This document shows positions 25,211-33,676 of a stretch of 36,829 bases of DNA, in pieces (positions within the stretch are counted from its first letter, which is position 1; each line of letters begins with the position of its first letter). The stretch is from Clostridiales bacterium (GTDB lineage Bacteria; Bacillota; Clostridia; Lachnospirales; WQUN01): NCBI GenBank assembly GCA_031269465.1, contig JAISZB010000208.1, positions 1-36,829 on the forward strand, written 5' to 3'. The notes below the pieces were generated by a model. It searched no databases. It had not been told where the DNA came from and saw nothing but the letters and a program-made list of their open reading frames with translations. A program made the translations under genes and the position numbers.

Positions 25211-25705
25211 ATGCTTACAAGAAATAATATGATAATCGTCGGCATGGCCGATCTCAACGCCACTAAAACCCCCGGCGCGCTCACTACTTTAGGCCTGGGA
25301 TCCTGCGTAGGCATAGCTCTGTACGACCCTTTCAACAGAGTCGCGGGACTCGCCCATATAATGCTTCCGGATTCAACGCAAATACAAAACAATTCGAACG
25401 CCGCGAAATTTGCTGATACTGCCGCAATAAAGCTCATAAGCGATATGCAGCGCTTAGGCGCGAAAAAAGAGCATTTGAAAGCCAAAATAGCAGGAGGGGC
25501 TCAGATGTTTGCATTCACTTCCGCGAATGAAAGCATGAGAATAGGAGATCGCAATGTAGAGGCTACGATAAGGTTGCTTAAAATTCTGGGCATACCTATT
25601 TTGGCTCGTGATACCGGGGACAATTACGGCAGAACCGTGGAGCTGTACGCTGATGACGGCAGATTTCTCATAAAAACAATTGGCCATGGCAGCCGTCTGC
25701 TTTAA
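25211..25705 (+). CDS. cheD: CheD, chemoreceptor glutamine deamidase
   Basis: CheD deamidates chemoreceptors and activates CheC. The 164-residue product has the catalytic set: T26 and C32 in LTTLGLGSCVGIALYDP and H49 in GLAHIMLP. Length and motifs are normal. It is coupled to cheC. No receptor gene is in the window. Confidence 0.96.
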   Translation: MLTRNNMIIVGMADLNATKTPGALTTLGLGSCVGIALYDPFNRVAGLAHIMLPDSTQIQNNSNAAKFADTAAIKLISDMQRLGAKKEHLKAKIAGGAQMFAFTSANESMRIGDRNVEATIRLLKILGIPILARDTGDNYGRTVELYADDGRFLIKTIGHGSRLL

Positions 25706-25712
25706 AAGTCCT

Positions 25713-25740
25713 TTGAAATATGAAATTATTAGCGTATAAT
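25713..25740 (+). promoter_or_regulatory. candidate sigma-A promoter upstream of the fliA block
   Basis: TTGAAA (25713-25718), a 16-bp spacer, and TATAAT (25735-25740). It would give a leader of about 255 bases before the ORF at 26001. Confidence 0.5.
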
Positions 25741-26000
25741 GTATTAATTAGCAACGTTTATTTAGGGCTATAAGCTCGAAATTGATCGCAGACTGGTTGT
25801 TTTAGTATTTATAGTCCCGATTATGCTCGCATTAACCCGCAAAAATATCGAACTATAACGGGCTTGACTCGTAAATAGCATATAAGGGGCTTCATTTTTT
25901 TGGCTTCTTGCGGGATTAGAAAACGCTTGGTTTGCGAAGCCTCCTGTGAACTGCATAAAAGTCTATGTTTTTTTAGATATTATAACCTGAGGGTGATAAT
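25741..26000 (+). other. long leader between cheD and the small membrane protein gene
   Basis: No open frame or foldback repeat is seen. GGCTTC (25902-25907) can pair with GAAGCC (25936-25941), and GGGGCTTC at 25887 can pair with the same target, so two stems could compete. CCCG/CGGG (25836/25859) can also pair. A structured leader is possible but I recognise no known riboswitch class. Confidence 0.3.
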
Positions 26001-26237
26001 ATGCTAGACAAGCTTCATATTTACATTTGCGTCTTCGCATGCTTTGTCGTGGCTGCCGCAGGCTTGGCGGCGGGAGTTCCTTCAGGGGATCTCTGCCTGT
26101 GGCTTATAATTGCCATTGTCGCTTTTTACATTTTTGGACTTATTATTGAATATTACTTGAAAAGGAATGTATTCCCTGCCAAAAAATTAGATATTGACGA
26201 GAATTCATCCGATGGGCATAATGAAAAGGAAGAATGA
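26001..26237 (+). CDS. small two-helix membrane protein upstream of fliA
   Basis: The 78-residue product has two membrane helices (about residues 6-24 and 31-51) and a charged, Asp/Glu-rich tail (DENSSDGHNEKEE). I do not recognise a named family. GAGGGTG precedes the ATG. Placement directly before the late sigma-factor gene suggests co-transcription, but no function can be assigned. Confidence 0.7.
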   Translation: MLDKLHIYICVFACFVVAAAGLAAGVPSGDLCLWLIIAIVAFYIFGLIIEYYLKRNVFPAKKLDIDENSSDGHNEKEE

Positions 26238-26272
26238 TTCAGATCAGCCAGAAAGGGATCGGAGGATCGTAA

Positions 26273-27025
26273 ATGCAGGATATGGACAAGATTTGGAGAG
26301 CTTACATCGCGACCAAAGATCCCGGCTTGAGAGAGACGCTCATAATTGAATACGCTCCTTTGGTTAAGATAATTGCAGGCAGGCTTTCAATTCATATCGG
26401 ACAGTATGTAGAGTATGAAGATATTATCAGCTATGGGATATTCGGCTTGATTGACGCCATAGATAAATTTGAGCCGTCAAAAGGCATTAAATTTGAAACT
26501 TACGCCTCCATAAGAATTCGAGGGTCAATAATTGACAATATAAGGAAGCTGGATTGGGTTCCTAGAACGCTTAGGGCTAAGAATAAAAAGCTGGAGAAAA
26601 CATATTCCGATTTGACTTTGGAGCTCGGTCATGAGCCTTCGAGCGAAGAGCTAGCTGAAAAGCTTGACATATCTGTAGAAGAGACTCAAGATTTGATGCG
26701 AAAGTCATCCGTTGTGTCATTGGTGTCATTGGATGACTACTTGTCCGCAAACCATGAGGCGAACCCAGCTGAAAGCGATGGCGGCAACTCTCTGGACAAG
26801 TCCATAGAAGAGAGAGAAGTAAAGAAGATGCTGACAGACGCCATTGATCAGCTCGGCGAAAAGGAAAAGAAAGTGGTCATGCTCTACTATTTCGAGGAGC
26901 TTACGCTTAAGGAGATAAGCGCGGTGCTGGGAGTTTCCGAATCCAGAGTCTCTCAAATCCACTCAAAGGCCGTCATGCTTCTCCAATCCAAGCTCGGAAA
27001 ATACAAGCATCTGCTTTTTAGCTAG
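26273..27025 (+). CDS. fliA: FliA/WhiG-family flagellar sigma factor (sigma-28, SigD)
   Basis: This is the late flagellar sigma factor, which directs transcription of filament and chemotaxis genes. The 250-residue product has region 2 (EYAPLVKIIAGRLS..., YEDIISYGIFGLIDAIDKFEP), region 3 with GSIIDNIRKLDWVPR (about residues 85-99), and region 4 with LTLKEISAVLGVSESRVSQIH (about 206-226, written here as its core). Length is close to Bacillus SigD. GGAGG precedes ATG 26273. The fapA-like gene starts directly after its stop. Confidence 0.96.
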   Translation: MQDMDKIWRAYIATKDPGLRETLIIEYAPLVKIIAGRLSIHIGQYVEYEDIISYGIFGLIDAIDKFEPSKGIKFETYASIRIRGSIIDNIRKLDWVPRTLRAKNKKLEKTYSDLTLELGHEPSSEELAEKLDISVEETQDLMRKSSVVSLVSLDDYLSANHEANPAESDGGNSLDKSIEEREVKKMLTDAIDQLGEKEKKVVMLYYFEELTLKEISAVLGVSESRVSQIHSKAVMLLQSKLGKYKHLLFS

Positions 27026-28438
27026 ATGAATATGATTGATGGCATGGACAAAAATAAAAAAAGCAAGCGCTCCGGCACATGGCGCGATGCTATTGATATT
27101 GCTGTCAGCCAAGACAAGATGCATGCCTTTGGAACCTTTGTAAAACTTCCTGAAGACGAAGGCGGCATGAGCGCTTCCGCCTTGCGCGCAGCTCTGGGAG
27201 AAATGGGCGTTGTCTACGGTGTTTGTGAACAGGCTCTGAGTGATATGCTGGAAAGAAGAGAGGTTGGTACTGAGTTTGAGCTGGCTTGCGGAAAAGAGCC
27301 TGTAGGAGGCGCAGATGGATATCTGGAATTTTATTTCGATGTTACTGCCTTCGATAAGAAAAAGCCTAGAATTCTGGAAAACGGCTCGGTCGACTACAGG
27401 CAGCTTCGAAGCGTAAGCCAGTGCAAGTCAGGGCAGGCTCTGGCAAGCGTAATCATGCCTGACGGAGAGAATGGCATGAACGTCCTTGGAGAAACGCTGG
27501 ACTTCTTGCCTGGGAACGTCCCGCAGCTTCCTGCGGGAAAAAATGTCATTAAGAAGGGCGACTCTATTGTCGCCGGCGCCAGCGGCCGGATAATCATGGA
27601 GGACGGTTTGGTATGCGTCCTCCCAGTGCTTGAGTTGCAGGGCGATGTGGACGCTTCTGTAGGCAATTTGGAGTTCATTGGAAGCATCGTCATAAGCGGA
27701 GGGGTAAAGAATGGTTATAGCGTAAAAGCTGACGAGGATATTGAGGTAAGAGGAGTAGTAGAAGCAGCCTCTTTGATTTCCGGAAGAAACATTTCGCTTT
27801 TAGGCGGAGTGCACGGCGGAGGCAGGGCGCTGATAAAGGCTGGCGGGGACATAAGCGCTAAATTCATAGAAAGTTCAACTGTCAATTCCAGCGGAAGCAT
27901 CACTGCTGAAAGCATCATCCACAGCAGGGTCAATTGCGATGGCGTTTTGTCCATAACGAAAGTATTGGTAGGCGGAAAAGCTGTTGCTGGAGAGAAGGTG
28001 TCAGCTTCCACCCTTGGCTCTGCTATGTCTCAGGCCACAGAGGTTGTGGTTGGAAACGACCCTGACTTAATTAATGAGTACAAAGATTTAGCTGACAAAT
28101 ACCAAATCCAGAAAAAAGAGCTGGAGGCCGCCTCGTCAGCTATAGAGAATTTGAACAGCAGGGCTTCAATTGGAGAACTGTCCCAGGAACTAAAGTTAAA
28201 GCTTGTATCAGCTCTTCACAGGAAGATGCATTTGAGAGACAAGCTTGAAATTACCCGCAAAAAGCTCTGCTCTGTTCTTGCCAAGCTTAGAATAAGCGAA
28301 GGGTCTGTTCGTGTCTCAAAGGAAGTCAAGCCAGGAGTAAAAATTGTCATTGGAGACGCCGCAGTGTATATCAAGGCTAATTTGAAAGCATGCCTGGTTA
28401 CAAACGAAGACGGAAAGATTGCCATCAAGCAGCTTTAA
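27026..28438 (+). CDS. fapA: FapA (DUF342) family protein
   Basis: The 470-residue product has the DUF342/FapA layout: an N-terminal helical region, a central right-handed parallel beta-helix with repeated short turns (about 190-345; for example GNLEFIGSIVISGGVKNG and ISGGVHGGGRALIKAGGDI-like units) and a C-terminal coiled coil (about 350-425). Members are widespread next to fliA in Firmicutes. A specific role in motility or polymer binding has not been settled. ATG 27026 touches the fliA stop and has no ribosome site of its own, so it is probably translated by coupling. Confidence 0.88.
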   Translation: MNMIDGMDKNKKSKRSGTWRDAIDIAVSQDKMHAFGTFVKLPEDEGGMSASALRAALGEMGVVYGVCEQALSDMLERREVGTEFELACGKEPVGGADGYLEFYFDVTAFDKKKPRILENGSVDYRQLRSVSQCKSGQALASVIMPDGENGMNVLGETLDFLPGNVPQLPAGKNVIKKGDSIVAGASGRIIMEDGLVCVLPVLELQGDVDASVGNLEFIGSIVISGGVKNGYSVKADEDIEVRGVVEAASLISGRNISLLGGVHGGGRALIKAGGDISAKFIESSTVNSSGSITAESIIHSRVNCDGVLSITKVLVGGKAVAGEKVSASTLGSAMSQATEVVVGNDPDLINEYKDLADKYQIQKKELEAASSAIENLNSRASIGELSQELKLKLVSALHRKMHLRDKLEITRKKLCSVLAKLRISEGSVRVSKEVKPGVKIVIGDAAVYIKANLKACLVTNEDGKIAIKQL

Positions 28439-28470
28439 AGTTTGCAGGCTGAAAAGCTCGTTAAGGATAG

Positions 28471-28500
28471 TTGCCCAAAATCGGCATAATATGGTATAAT
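28471..28500 (+). promoter_or_regulatory. candidate sigma-A promoter for the tail genes
   Basis: TTGCCC (28471-28476), an 18-bp spacer, and TATAAT (28495-28500), preceded by TGG to make an extended -10. The TGGTATAAT core is identical to the one before flhA. Confidence 0.6.
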
Positions 28501-28544
28501 ACACCCAATAATGCATAACACTAAAGAAAAAAGGAGTTGGATGT

Positions 28545-28856
28545 ATGTCCATAAGACCAATTGACATGCAGGCGCCTGTTCAGAGAAGCGTTGAAGCGGC
28601 AAAATCGGAAAGCCAGGATCCGGGCAAGTTTCAGGCTGCGCAGCAGCTTTTCGCCGATCGGCTGCAAAAAGAGACCGACAAAAGCGGGCGCACGGTCAAG
28701 CAGCCAAACAAGTCGGAAAAAGGCATGATAGATAAAGATGGCAGATTTAAGAATTCAAAGGAAGACCTGGAGCGTCGGAAGAGGGAGAATGAAAAGAAGC
28801 AGGCCGCCCTTCGCGAACTCCAAGAAGAGAGAAGGCTTTTGGACATAAGGATTTAA
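28545..28856 (+). CDS. small charged hypothetical protein of the flagellar tail cluster
   Basis: The 103-residue product is soluble and strongly charged, starting MSIRPIDMQAPVQR and ending with a Lys/Glu/Arg-rich helix (about residues 65-98) likely to form a coiled coil. I do not recognise a named family. AAGGAG gives a spacing of 8 to ATG 28545. It has its own candidate promoter and lies between fapA and the swrB-like gene. Function unknown. Confidence 0.75.
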   Translation: MSIRPIDMQAPVQRSVEAAKSESQDPGKFQAAQQLFADRLQKETDKSGRTVKQPNKSEKGMIDKDGRFKNSKEDLERRKRENEKKQAALRELQEERRLLDIRI

Positions 28857-28861
28857 ATTGC

Positions 28862-29113
28862 ATGCGGATCGGGGAGAAAGTTGCCTTGAAAGGAATGGCC
28901 TGCTCTTTGGGCATCCTTTCGAAATCACTGCAAGAAGGCATGCGCTTTTTCGCCGATCTATACATAAGCCTGCTCGTCAGGCGTAAAAATACAAAAGCTC
29001 CGCTTGAAAAGCTATTCAATGCGGAATGCGCTTCAATTTCATGCGCAGCGAGGGCTGAACGCTTAGAAAGAGGGTGTCGGATATTTTTAACTCTATTATT
29101 GTTTTCGCATTGA
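28862..29113 (+). CDS. possible small ORF, unrecognised
   Basis: An 83-codon frame fills most of the 217-bp gap after the previous gene. It starts MRIGEKVALKGMACS and overlaps the next gene by 40 bases. AAGG lies about 11 bases before the ATG. It resembles nothing I know, and the overlap argues against it. It may be a chance frame. Confidence 0.22.
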   Translation: MRIGEKVALKGMACSLGILSKSLQEGMRFFADLYISLLVRRKNTKAPLEKLFNAECASISCAARAERLERGCRIFLTLLLFSH

Positions 29114-29574
29114 TATTTGGATCTGTTCTGGTCGTATTCGCATTGGCATCGCTGATGAGTGAGGGCAAGAAAGACGCAAAGCGGAGAAAGGCTGAAGATG
29201 ACGCTATCAAAACCCTGAACGCTTCAATTGGTGAAGCCGACGAAACCATGGCTGAGATGCAGAAGATGTCCAAATCACTCCTTAAGGAAATAGAGGACAA
29301 GCACGAGGAGCTTCTCTTTCTTTTCAGCTTGATTGAAGAAAAGAAAATAGACTCTGAAGAGGATGCGTCAGAACCTGCGCCTTCCATAATTGAGGAGGAA
29401 GCCCCTCCGACACCGCCTGAAACGCCTAATAGAAAGAGCAGCTACAAAAACCCGAAGCTGGGAAAAATCCGAGATCTCTACGACAAGGGGCTTTCGGAGG
29501 AAGAGATAGCTAGGGCTCTGGGAATCGGCCAAGGGGAAGTGAAGCTGATACTTAATCTTGGAAAGGGGAGATAG
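29074..29574 (+). CDS. SwrB-like/DUF6115 membrane-anchored protein
   Basis: The 166-residue product has an N-terminal membrane helix (about residues 7-27), a coiled coil (about 40-90), an acidic/Pro-rich spacer and a C-terminal helix-turn-helix-like segment (IRDLYDKGLSEEEIARALG, then GQGEVKLIL). This layout and the position after fliA match Bacillus SwrB, which promotes export-gate and switch maturation. The sequence match is weak, so the equivalence is an inference. The GTG start at 29074 directly follows AGAGG. Confidence 0.75.
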   Translation: MSDIFNSIIVFALIFGSVLVVFALASLMSEGKKDAKRRKAEDDAIKTLNASIGEADETMAEMQKMSKSLLKEIEDKHEELLFLFSLIEEKKIDSEEDASEPAPSIIEEEAPPTPPETPNRKSSYKNPKLGKIRDLYDKGLSEEEIARALGIGQGEVKLILNLGKGR

Positions 29575-29576
29575 CC

Positions 29577-30308
29577 ATGAGCTGGAAAAGCTTCTTCTTT
29601 GGATTGGGCATCGGAATCATAGTCATATCCGGCGTGCTGTACTGGGCGCACGAGGTTGAACTGAGAGAGGCCGAAAATAAAGCCGTGATCTCTGATGATG
29701 AAGTTATTGAAAGAGCTATAGACCTTGGAATGGTGCCGCTGAAGGATCTTCCGCCGACAAACGCCGTGGCGCAAGTAATGACTGATGAAGAAGTAATGGC
29801 TAGGGCTGCCGAGCTTGGCTGGATCCCTCCTGAAACAGATTTTCCGTTAGCGCAGGAGGGCGATGAGCCATCTCAACAGCCTTCCCCAACTCCAGAGACT
29901 GCAGCTACGCCAGCCGCACCGACAATTACACCGACAAGCACGCCGGAACCAACGCCTACTCCATCTCCAGAACCAACGCCTACTCCGGAACCGGCGCAGG
30001 AGCAGCCGCCGCAAGAGCAGCCGTCGCAAGCGCCTTCGACGCAGCCTCAAGAGCCTCTGGAGCCGTGGAGCACAATGCCGACTTGGGCTGTAAATGGAGA
30101 CTCGGTAACTTTAATCATTCCACAGGGAAGCTCATCCACTGAAATATGCTCTGCGCTGGAAGCAAGCGGGCTTGCCATGGACGCGGGAACCTTCAACCGC
30201 TATCTGATAGAGCGGGGATATGATTCTCAAATTTTGTCGGGAAGGTTTGTCATACCTTTGGATGTTGGCGCTGACGCGCTTTCCGAATACCTTCGCGGAA
30301 TTAGATGA
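29577..30308 (+). CDS. membrane-anchored protein with an MltG/YceG-like small domain
   Basis: The 243-residue product has an N-terminal membrane helix (about residues 6-25), two copies of a 15-residue motif (SDDEVIERAIDLGMV at 39-53 and TDEEVMARAAELGWI at 69-83), a Thr/Pro/Glu-rich linker (about 95-160) and a C-terminal domain (about 172-242) like the LysM-type N-terminal part of MltG/YceG (VTLIIPQGSSSTEICSAL..., then ...SGRFVIPL). The catalytic transglycosylase part of MltG is absent. It probably sits outside the membrane near peptidoglycan. AGGGGAG precedes ATG 29577, two bases after the previous stop. It is the last gene of the cluster. Confidence 0.72.
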   Translation: MSWKSFFFGLGIGIIVISGVLYWAHEVELREAENKAVISDDEVIERAIDLGMVPLKDLPPTNAVAQVMTDEEVMARAAELGWIPPETDFPLAQEGDEPSQQPSPTPETAATPAAPTITPTSTPEPTPTPSPEPTPTPEPAQEQPPQEQPSQAPSTQPQEPLEPWSTMPTWAVNGDSVTLIIPQGSSSTEICSALEASGLAMDAGTFNRYLIERGYDSQILSGRFVIPLDVGADALSEYLRGIR

Positions 30309-30310
30309 AT

Positions 30311-30411
30311 AGATGCTGATTCGCAATGGAAAGAACCGCTTTTGAGGTTGGATTATGCAGTTCTTCATTGATAATCCAGCCTCGAAATCGGTATGTTTGA
30401 CTGTGTATCAG
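30311..30411 (+). repeat. foldback repeat, copy 9 (end of the flagellar cluster)
   Basis: The inner stem GAGGTTGGATTAT pairs with ATAATCCAGCCTC (one G-T wobble), and the outer arms are ATGCTGATTCGCA and TGTGTATCAG. The stem differs at several positions from GGAGCTTGATTAT yet keeps pairing. It starts within a few bases of the last stop codon and may act as the 3' end of the transcript. Confidence 0.75.
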
Positions 30412-30609
30412 AAAAATTGGCTTAGAGCCTGCCTATCAGAGGGTAATTCTTTAATTCCTCAGGATTTTTTGGTGCAACGCTAAATAAAGCCCCCCACAAA
30501 AGGCATCAAAGCCGCCGCCGCGCGCCCTTGCGTTCAGCGCAGCATTGTCAAGGGCGAAGGGATTATTTATGTATTCAAGTTGATATTGATGGAAGGCATA
30601 CGAATTCGG

Positions 30610-30634
30610 AAAGCCCGTAACCACGGGCTTTTTT
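30610..30634 (+). terminator. intrinsic terminator
   Basis: AAAGCCCGT (30610-30618) and ACGGGCTTT (30623-30631) form a perfect 9-bp stem with loop AACC, followed by TTT. No clear gene ends just before it, so it could end a small RNA or the flagellar read-through transcript. Confidence 0.75.
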
Positions 30635-31965
30635 GAGTTTCTGGAAAAAACTGGCGTATTTTGGAGCCTCTTCCCCGCTCAATTTGAAACTGCAGCGTGA
30701 AAAGAACCAGCCGCATTCTGAAGCGTATCTTACAATTGAGTTTTATAGATGTTGTGCTGTTAATGCGTCAAAATAAATATGCTTTTCCTGTGCGCGGGAT
30801 AGTGCAGTGCTGGAGGGAGGCATGAGCGGCGTGCGGGGTTTTGAGAAGTGACGGGTGGAGGTTCATCGCCGATTTCGAAAACAAAGCGATAAACTCCGGG
30901 GGTTCGAGGGGAGGCGCCTCCGAAAGGATGCAGATGAAAAGGCTCTTCATGATGCGCGAATGCGCTAAGTTTTTTGTAGGTCCAAAGTTGACAAACAATA
31001 AATGTCCTTATAAGCTGCATTCATATCAAATTAAAGTTATGTAATTTCCTTTAATGCAAAGTTCATTCAGTACTTATTATGTTATTTAGTTATATGGAAA
31101 GAATGCTTTGACCTGAAACTACTGTTTTACTAGAATCAGGTTCCAAAACTGCATTCAATAAAAGTCGAGCATATTAATGGAATTTAAAGTGGAATAGGAT
31201 GAGATATAAATTAAGTAAAATACACGCTTAATAGTTATTCCTCCAACAGTACAAGTTGATAATATTATGTTTTATATCCGCTTGACATTCCCTCCGCATT
31301 CATAAAGAACAGAAGCATAATGCTTTGCCGGACGGCTCTTTGCCGGTCGTGCATGATATAAATTTAGAGTAATCGGGAGCGTCTCTATGCCTCTTTATTC
31401 GAACGCGCCCCTCTTTAGGAAGCTCTGCAAATTGGCAGCAGATGCGAATACGCCTGTCCGCGCAATTTGACGCGCATGAATTTCGACCGCGATGCTTGCG
31501 CTTGAAACTAGGAAATCCAGCGTCCGGCCTCTGAAAAAAATCCTTTGCAAGCGTCGAGATTCAACTGCGCGCTGGCGAGCGCAAGGCCGCCTGCCTCCCT
31601 TAAGCGTCGATATGCATTGTCGTCGTTGCGCGAATCATCCCTTTATTTTGTTTATAGCGATGATTTTGTCTTCAAGCATAAGGATGCAAGCCTTGCGGAC
31701 GCATCCGAAAGCTCTGACGGGAAAGAAACCTCTTGCACTTTATTCTGACAGGCACGGAACTGATGGCTGAAAGGCTTAATATAAAAATCCAGCTTGTGCT
31801 GTGTTGCACTCAGCAAGTTACCAAGTGAAATGTTTAAAGGCATGGAGCAATTAGTATGAGGATTTGCAAGTTGAGTACATTGAGGAAAGTAGCAGAATGG
31901 CATGACATTCTGTCAGGGATGATTTTTCCAGGCAGAAAAGTTTCCTGGGATTCGCCTGGTTGATT

Positions 31966-32584
31966 TCAATCGCATAGAGCCAAGTTTGCCTCTGCAATTC
32001 CCATTTTCTGAAAAAACCAAGAAAATGACGACTCCCATTTCGCTGATAAGCGGGGTAATCGATGCCAATCGACCAAGATGAGCTGAGCATTAGGAAAAAC
32101 CTCCTCGACCATGCTCCTGTTCCAAGTAGCGAAGTCGATGACGGCGGCGGTCTCCTTGAAGCGCCCGTACTCGCGCCCGCAATGCCCAGGCCAGCAAGCG
32201 GGCCTTGAATTCAATTCCCCCCAGGAGCCCATGCGGATCGCATACGCTCTTCTTTTGATTTGACGACTTTTTCATCTTTTTTATCCACCAACGGATATCC
32301 TTGGATGAGAACATCTTGCCCAGTTTGTTTTCACGCCATGCCGAGTCGCTTTCATCCTTCAGCCTGGCGTTGAGAGCGGCGCCGTCTGACCTGGATGCAG
32401 AGCGCGCCATCCCAATCGCGCCTGAAATCCAGCTTGCCGCCCTGAACCCCGAAATTATCTGTTGCGGAGTTGCGTCGGCGGCGCCGCCCAGCCGGAAGGC
32501 AATATGCCGCCAGTGCGTTTTGGCGGGCGGCGGTAGCTCGGGAGACCCAAGCCGTAATTTCATATTTGGAAGAAGCGCCCACAA
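31966..32584 (-). pseudogene. probable degenerate transposase fragment
   Basis: Two overlapping - strand frames together read like a DDE transposase of the ISKra4/ISL3 general kind. One gives GGIEFKARLLAWALR. The other gives ETAAVIDFATWNRSMVEEVF, then PNAQLILVDWHRL, similar to the AVIGDGA.WIW...FP.A..IVDWYH pattern. A frameshift near 32170 is needed to join them. No inverted ends or target duplication are seen. The family assignment is tentative. Confidence 0.35.
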
Positions 32585-32803
32585 CGCTGCAAGCGGAGAA
32601 AGTCAAGTGGCGGCCTTGGAGTCGTATGCCGCCGCGCCGCCGTCGGGCAATGCCGGCGGAGGAAAGGGCGGCGACCAAGTAGATCCAGGTCGAGGGACGC
32701 ATCCGCCATGACCGGGGATGGACGGCCGTATGGGAGCAAAACTGGACAGGATAAGTGAATTGCCGGTTTACTGCAGGCATTCAATGAATTGCTTGCGAGG
32801 AGC
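32447..32803 (+). repeat. direct repeat unit A
   Basis: It shares CCCCGAAATTAT at its left, GCCCAGCCGGAAGGCAATAT, GTGCGTTTTGGCGGGCGGCG and AAAACTGGACAGGATAAGTG in the body, and TTGCGAGGAGC at its right with unit B, about 550 bp downstream. Unit A carries about 70 extra bases in the middle. Codon-position differences show no coding constraint. Confidence 0.8.
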
Positions 32804-32995
32804 TGTGTGCGCATATCTGCGGGGGCGAATGACGCGAGCTGCTCGACGAGCGTCCGAGCAAGGCTGCGCACATTAGCGGATAGAACCCCCGCCCAGAAAG
32901 GAACAGCCATGCCACTGGCAGCGAGCCGCAGCTTTGTTTCAACAGCGGAGCATTTTAAGCGTCGGCGGCTGGGCAATGGGCCTGGAAGTTGTTGG

Positions 32996-33283
32996 CCCCG
33001 AAATTATCCGCAGCGGAGTTGCGCCGACGGCACCGCCCAGCCGGAAGGCAATATGCAGCAAGTGCGTTTTGGCGGGCGGCGGCCTGGGAGTCGGATTTCA
33101 CCGCACTGCCGCTGATGCTGGGCAATGCCAGCGGAGGAAAGGGCGGCGCGCAAGCAGGCCCCGGCCAAGGGACGCATCCGCCATGCTCAAGGATAGGCGG
33201 CCGAATGGGAACAAAACTGGACAGGATAAGTGAATTGTCGGCAATATTTACAGCTGACATTCAATGAACTGTTTGCGAGGAGC
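32996..33283 (+). repeat. direct repeat unit B
   Basis: Second copy of the unit at 32447-32803, same orientation, with the same left core (CCCCGAAATTAT), middle cores and right end (TTGCGAGGAGC), but shorter. It ends about 150 bp before the restriction-locus remnant. Confidence 0.8.
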
Positions 33284-33433
33284 CGCAAGGATTTTTAAAC
33301 CGGGGCAAAAAATAAAACCGAGCTTGAATTACTCTGACTTATTTAATATTTCAACTATTATCGAACACGTTAAAGTTTGCCTATGCTAAGTTGAAAATCT
33401 GAAACGCTTTTTGACTGATGCAACTGCTTGATT

Positions 33434-33676
33434 TCAAAAAAACATTTTCAAATGCAGCGGGGAACTCGAACGTATTTTTGATTTATCGAACGCAATAATG
33501 ATTCTGCCATCACCAACATGCATAATTTTTCCATCTCCGAATGTCTTGTGCGTCACGGACTCACCCGCGTTTATGCTGGGAAGGTTAATCGTGGCGCAGG
33601 TGCGGTGCTTACCAAATTCGCGGGTTGAATAGGAATTTTCTGCTGACCCACGTCCTGCGATATGACAGAATTTATC
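33434..33676 (-). pseudogene. remnant with a UvrD/PcrA-type Tudor-like C-terminal segment
   Basis: An open frame of 80 residues lacking a start codon lies between a TGA at 33679-33677 and its own TGA at 33436-33434. It contains INAGESVTHKTFGDGKIMHV followed by GDGRIIIAFDKSKIR, the pattern of the small beta-barrel at the C-terminus of UvrD/PcrA-like helicases and related proteins. It lies downstream of, and out of frame with, the helicase-nuclease fragment, so it may be the frameshifted tail of that gene or the end of a lost neighbour. Confidence 0.5.

Larger units (their letters stand above)
30412..33433. other. 3-kb region without an intact gene (degenerate DNA)
   Basis: Open frames are short, overlap on both strands and show no convincing start sites or family matches. 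Contents I can name: the terminator at 30610, a transposase-like fragment on the - strand (31966-32584) and a direct duplication (32447-32803 and 32996-33283). The part at about 31020-31400 is AT-rich, and the part at about 32340-33230 is markedly GC-rich. This patchwork looks like remains of several insertions. Confidence 0.7.

Noticed and set aside
25902..25945. c-di-GMP (GEMM) riboswitch before the fliA block
   Set aside because: TTTGCGAAGCCTCC is only loosely like the conserved GEMM core and the rest of the pattern is missing.
30760..31044. Overlapping open frames on both strands (30760-31044)
   Set aside because: No ribosome sites, no recognisable family, and mutual overlap; probably chance frames.
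31492..31770. Overlapping open frames in the degenerate region
   Set aside because: Two + strand frames compete, neither has a ribosome site or resembles a known protein.
32301..33267. Open frames through the direct-repeat units
   Set aside because: Differences between the units fall without regard to codon position, so neither strand looks coding.
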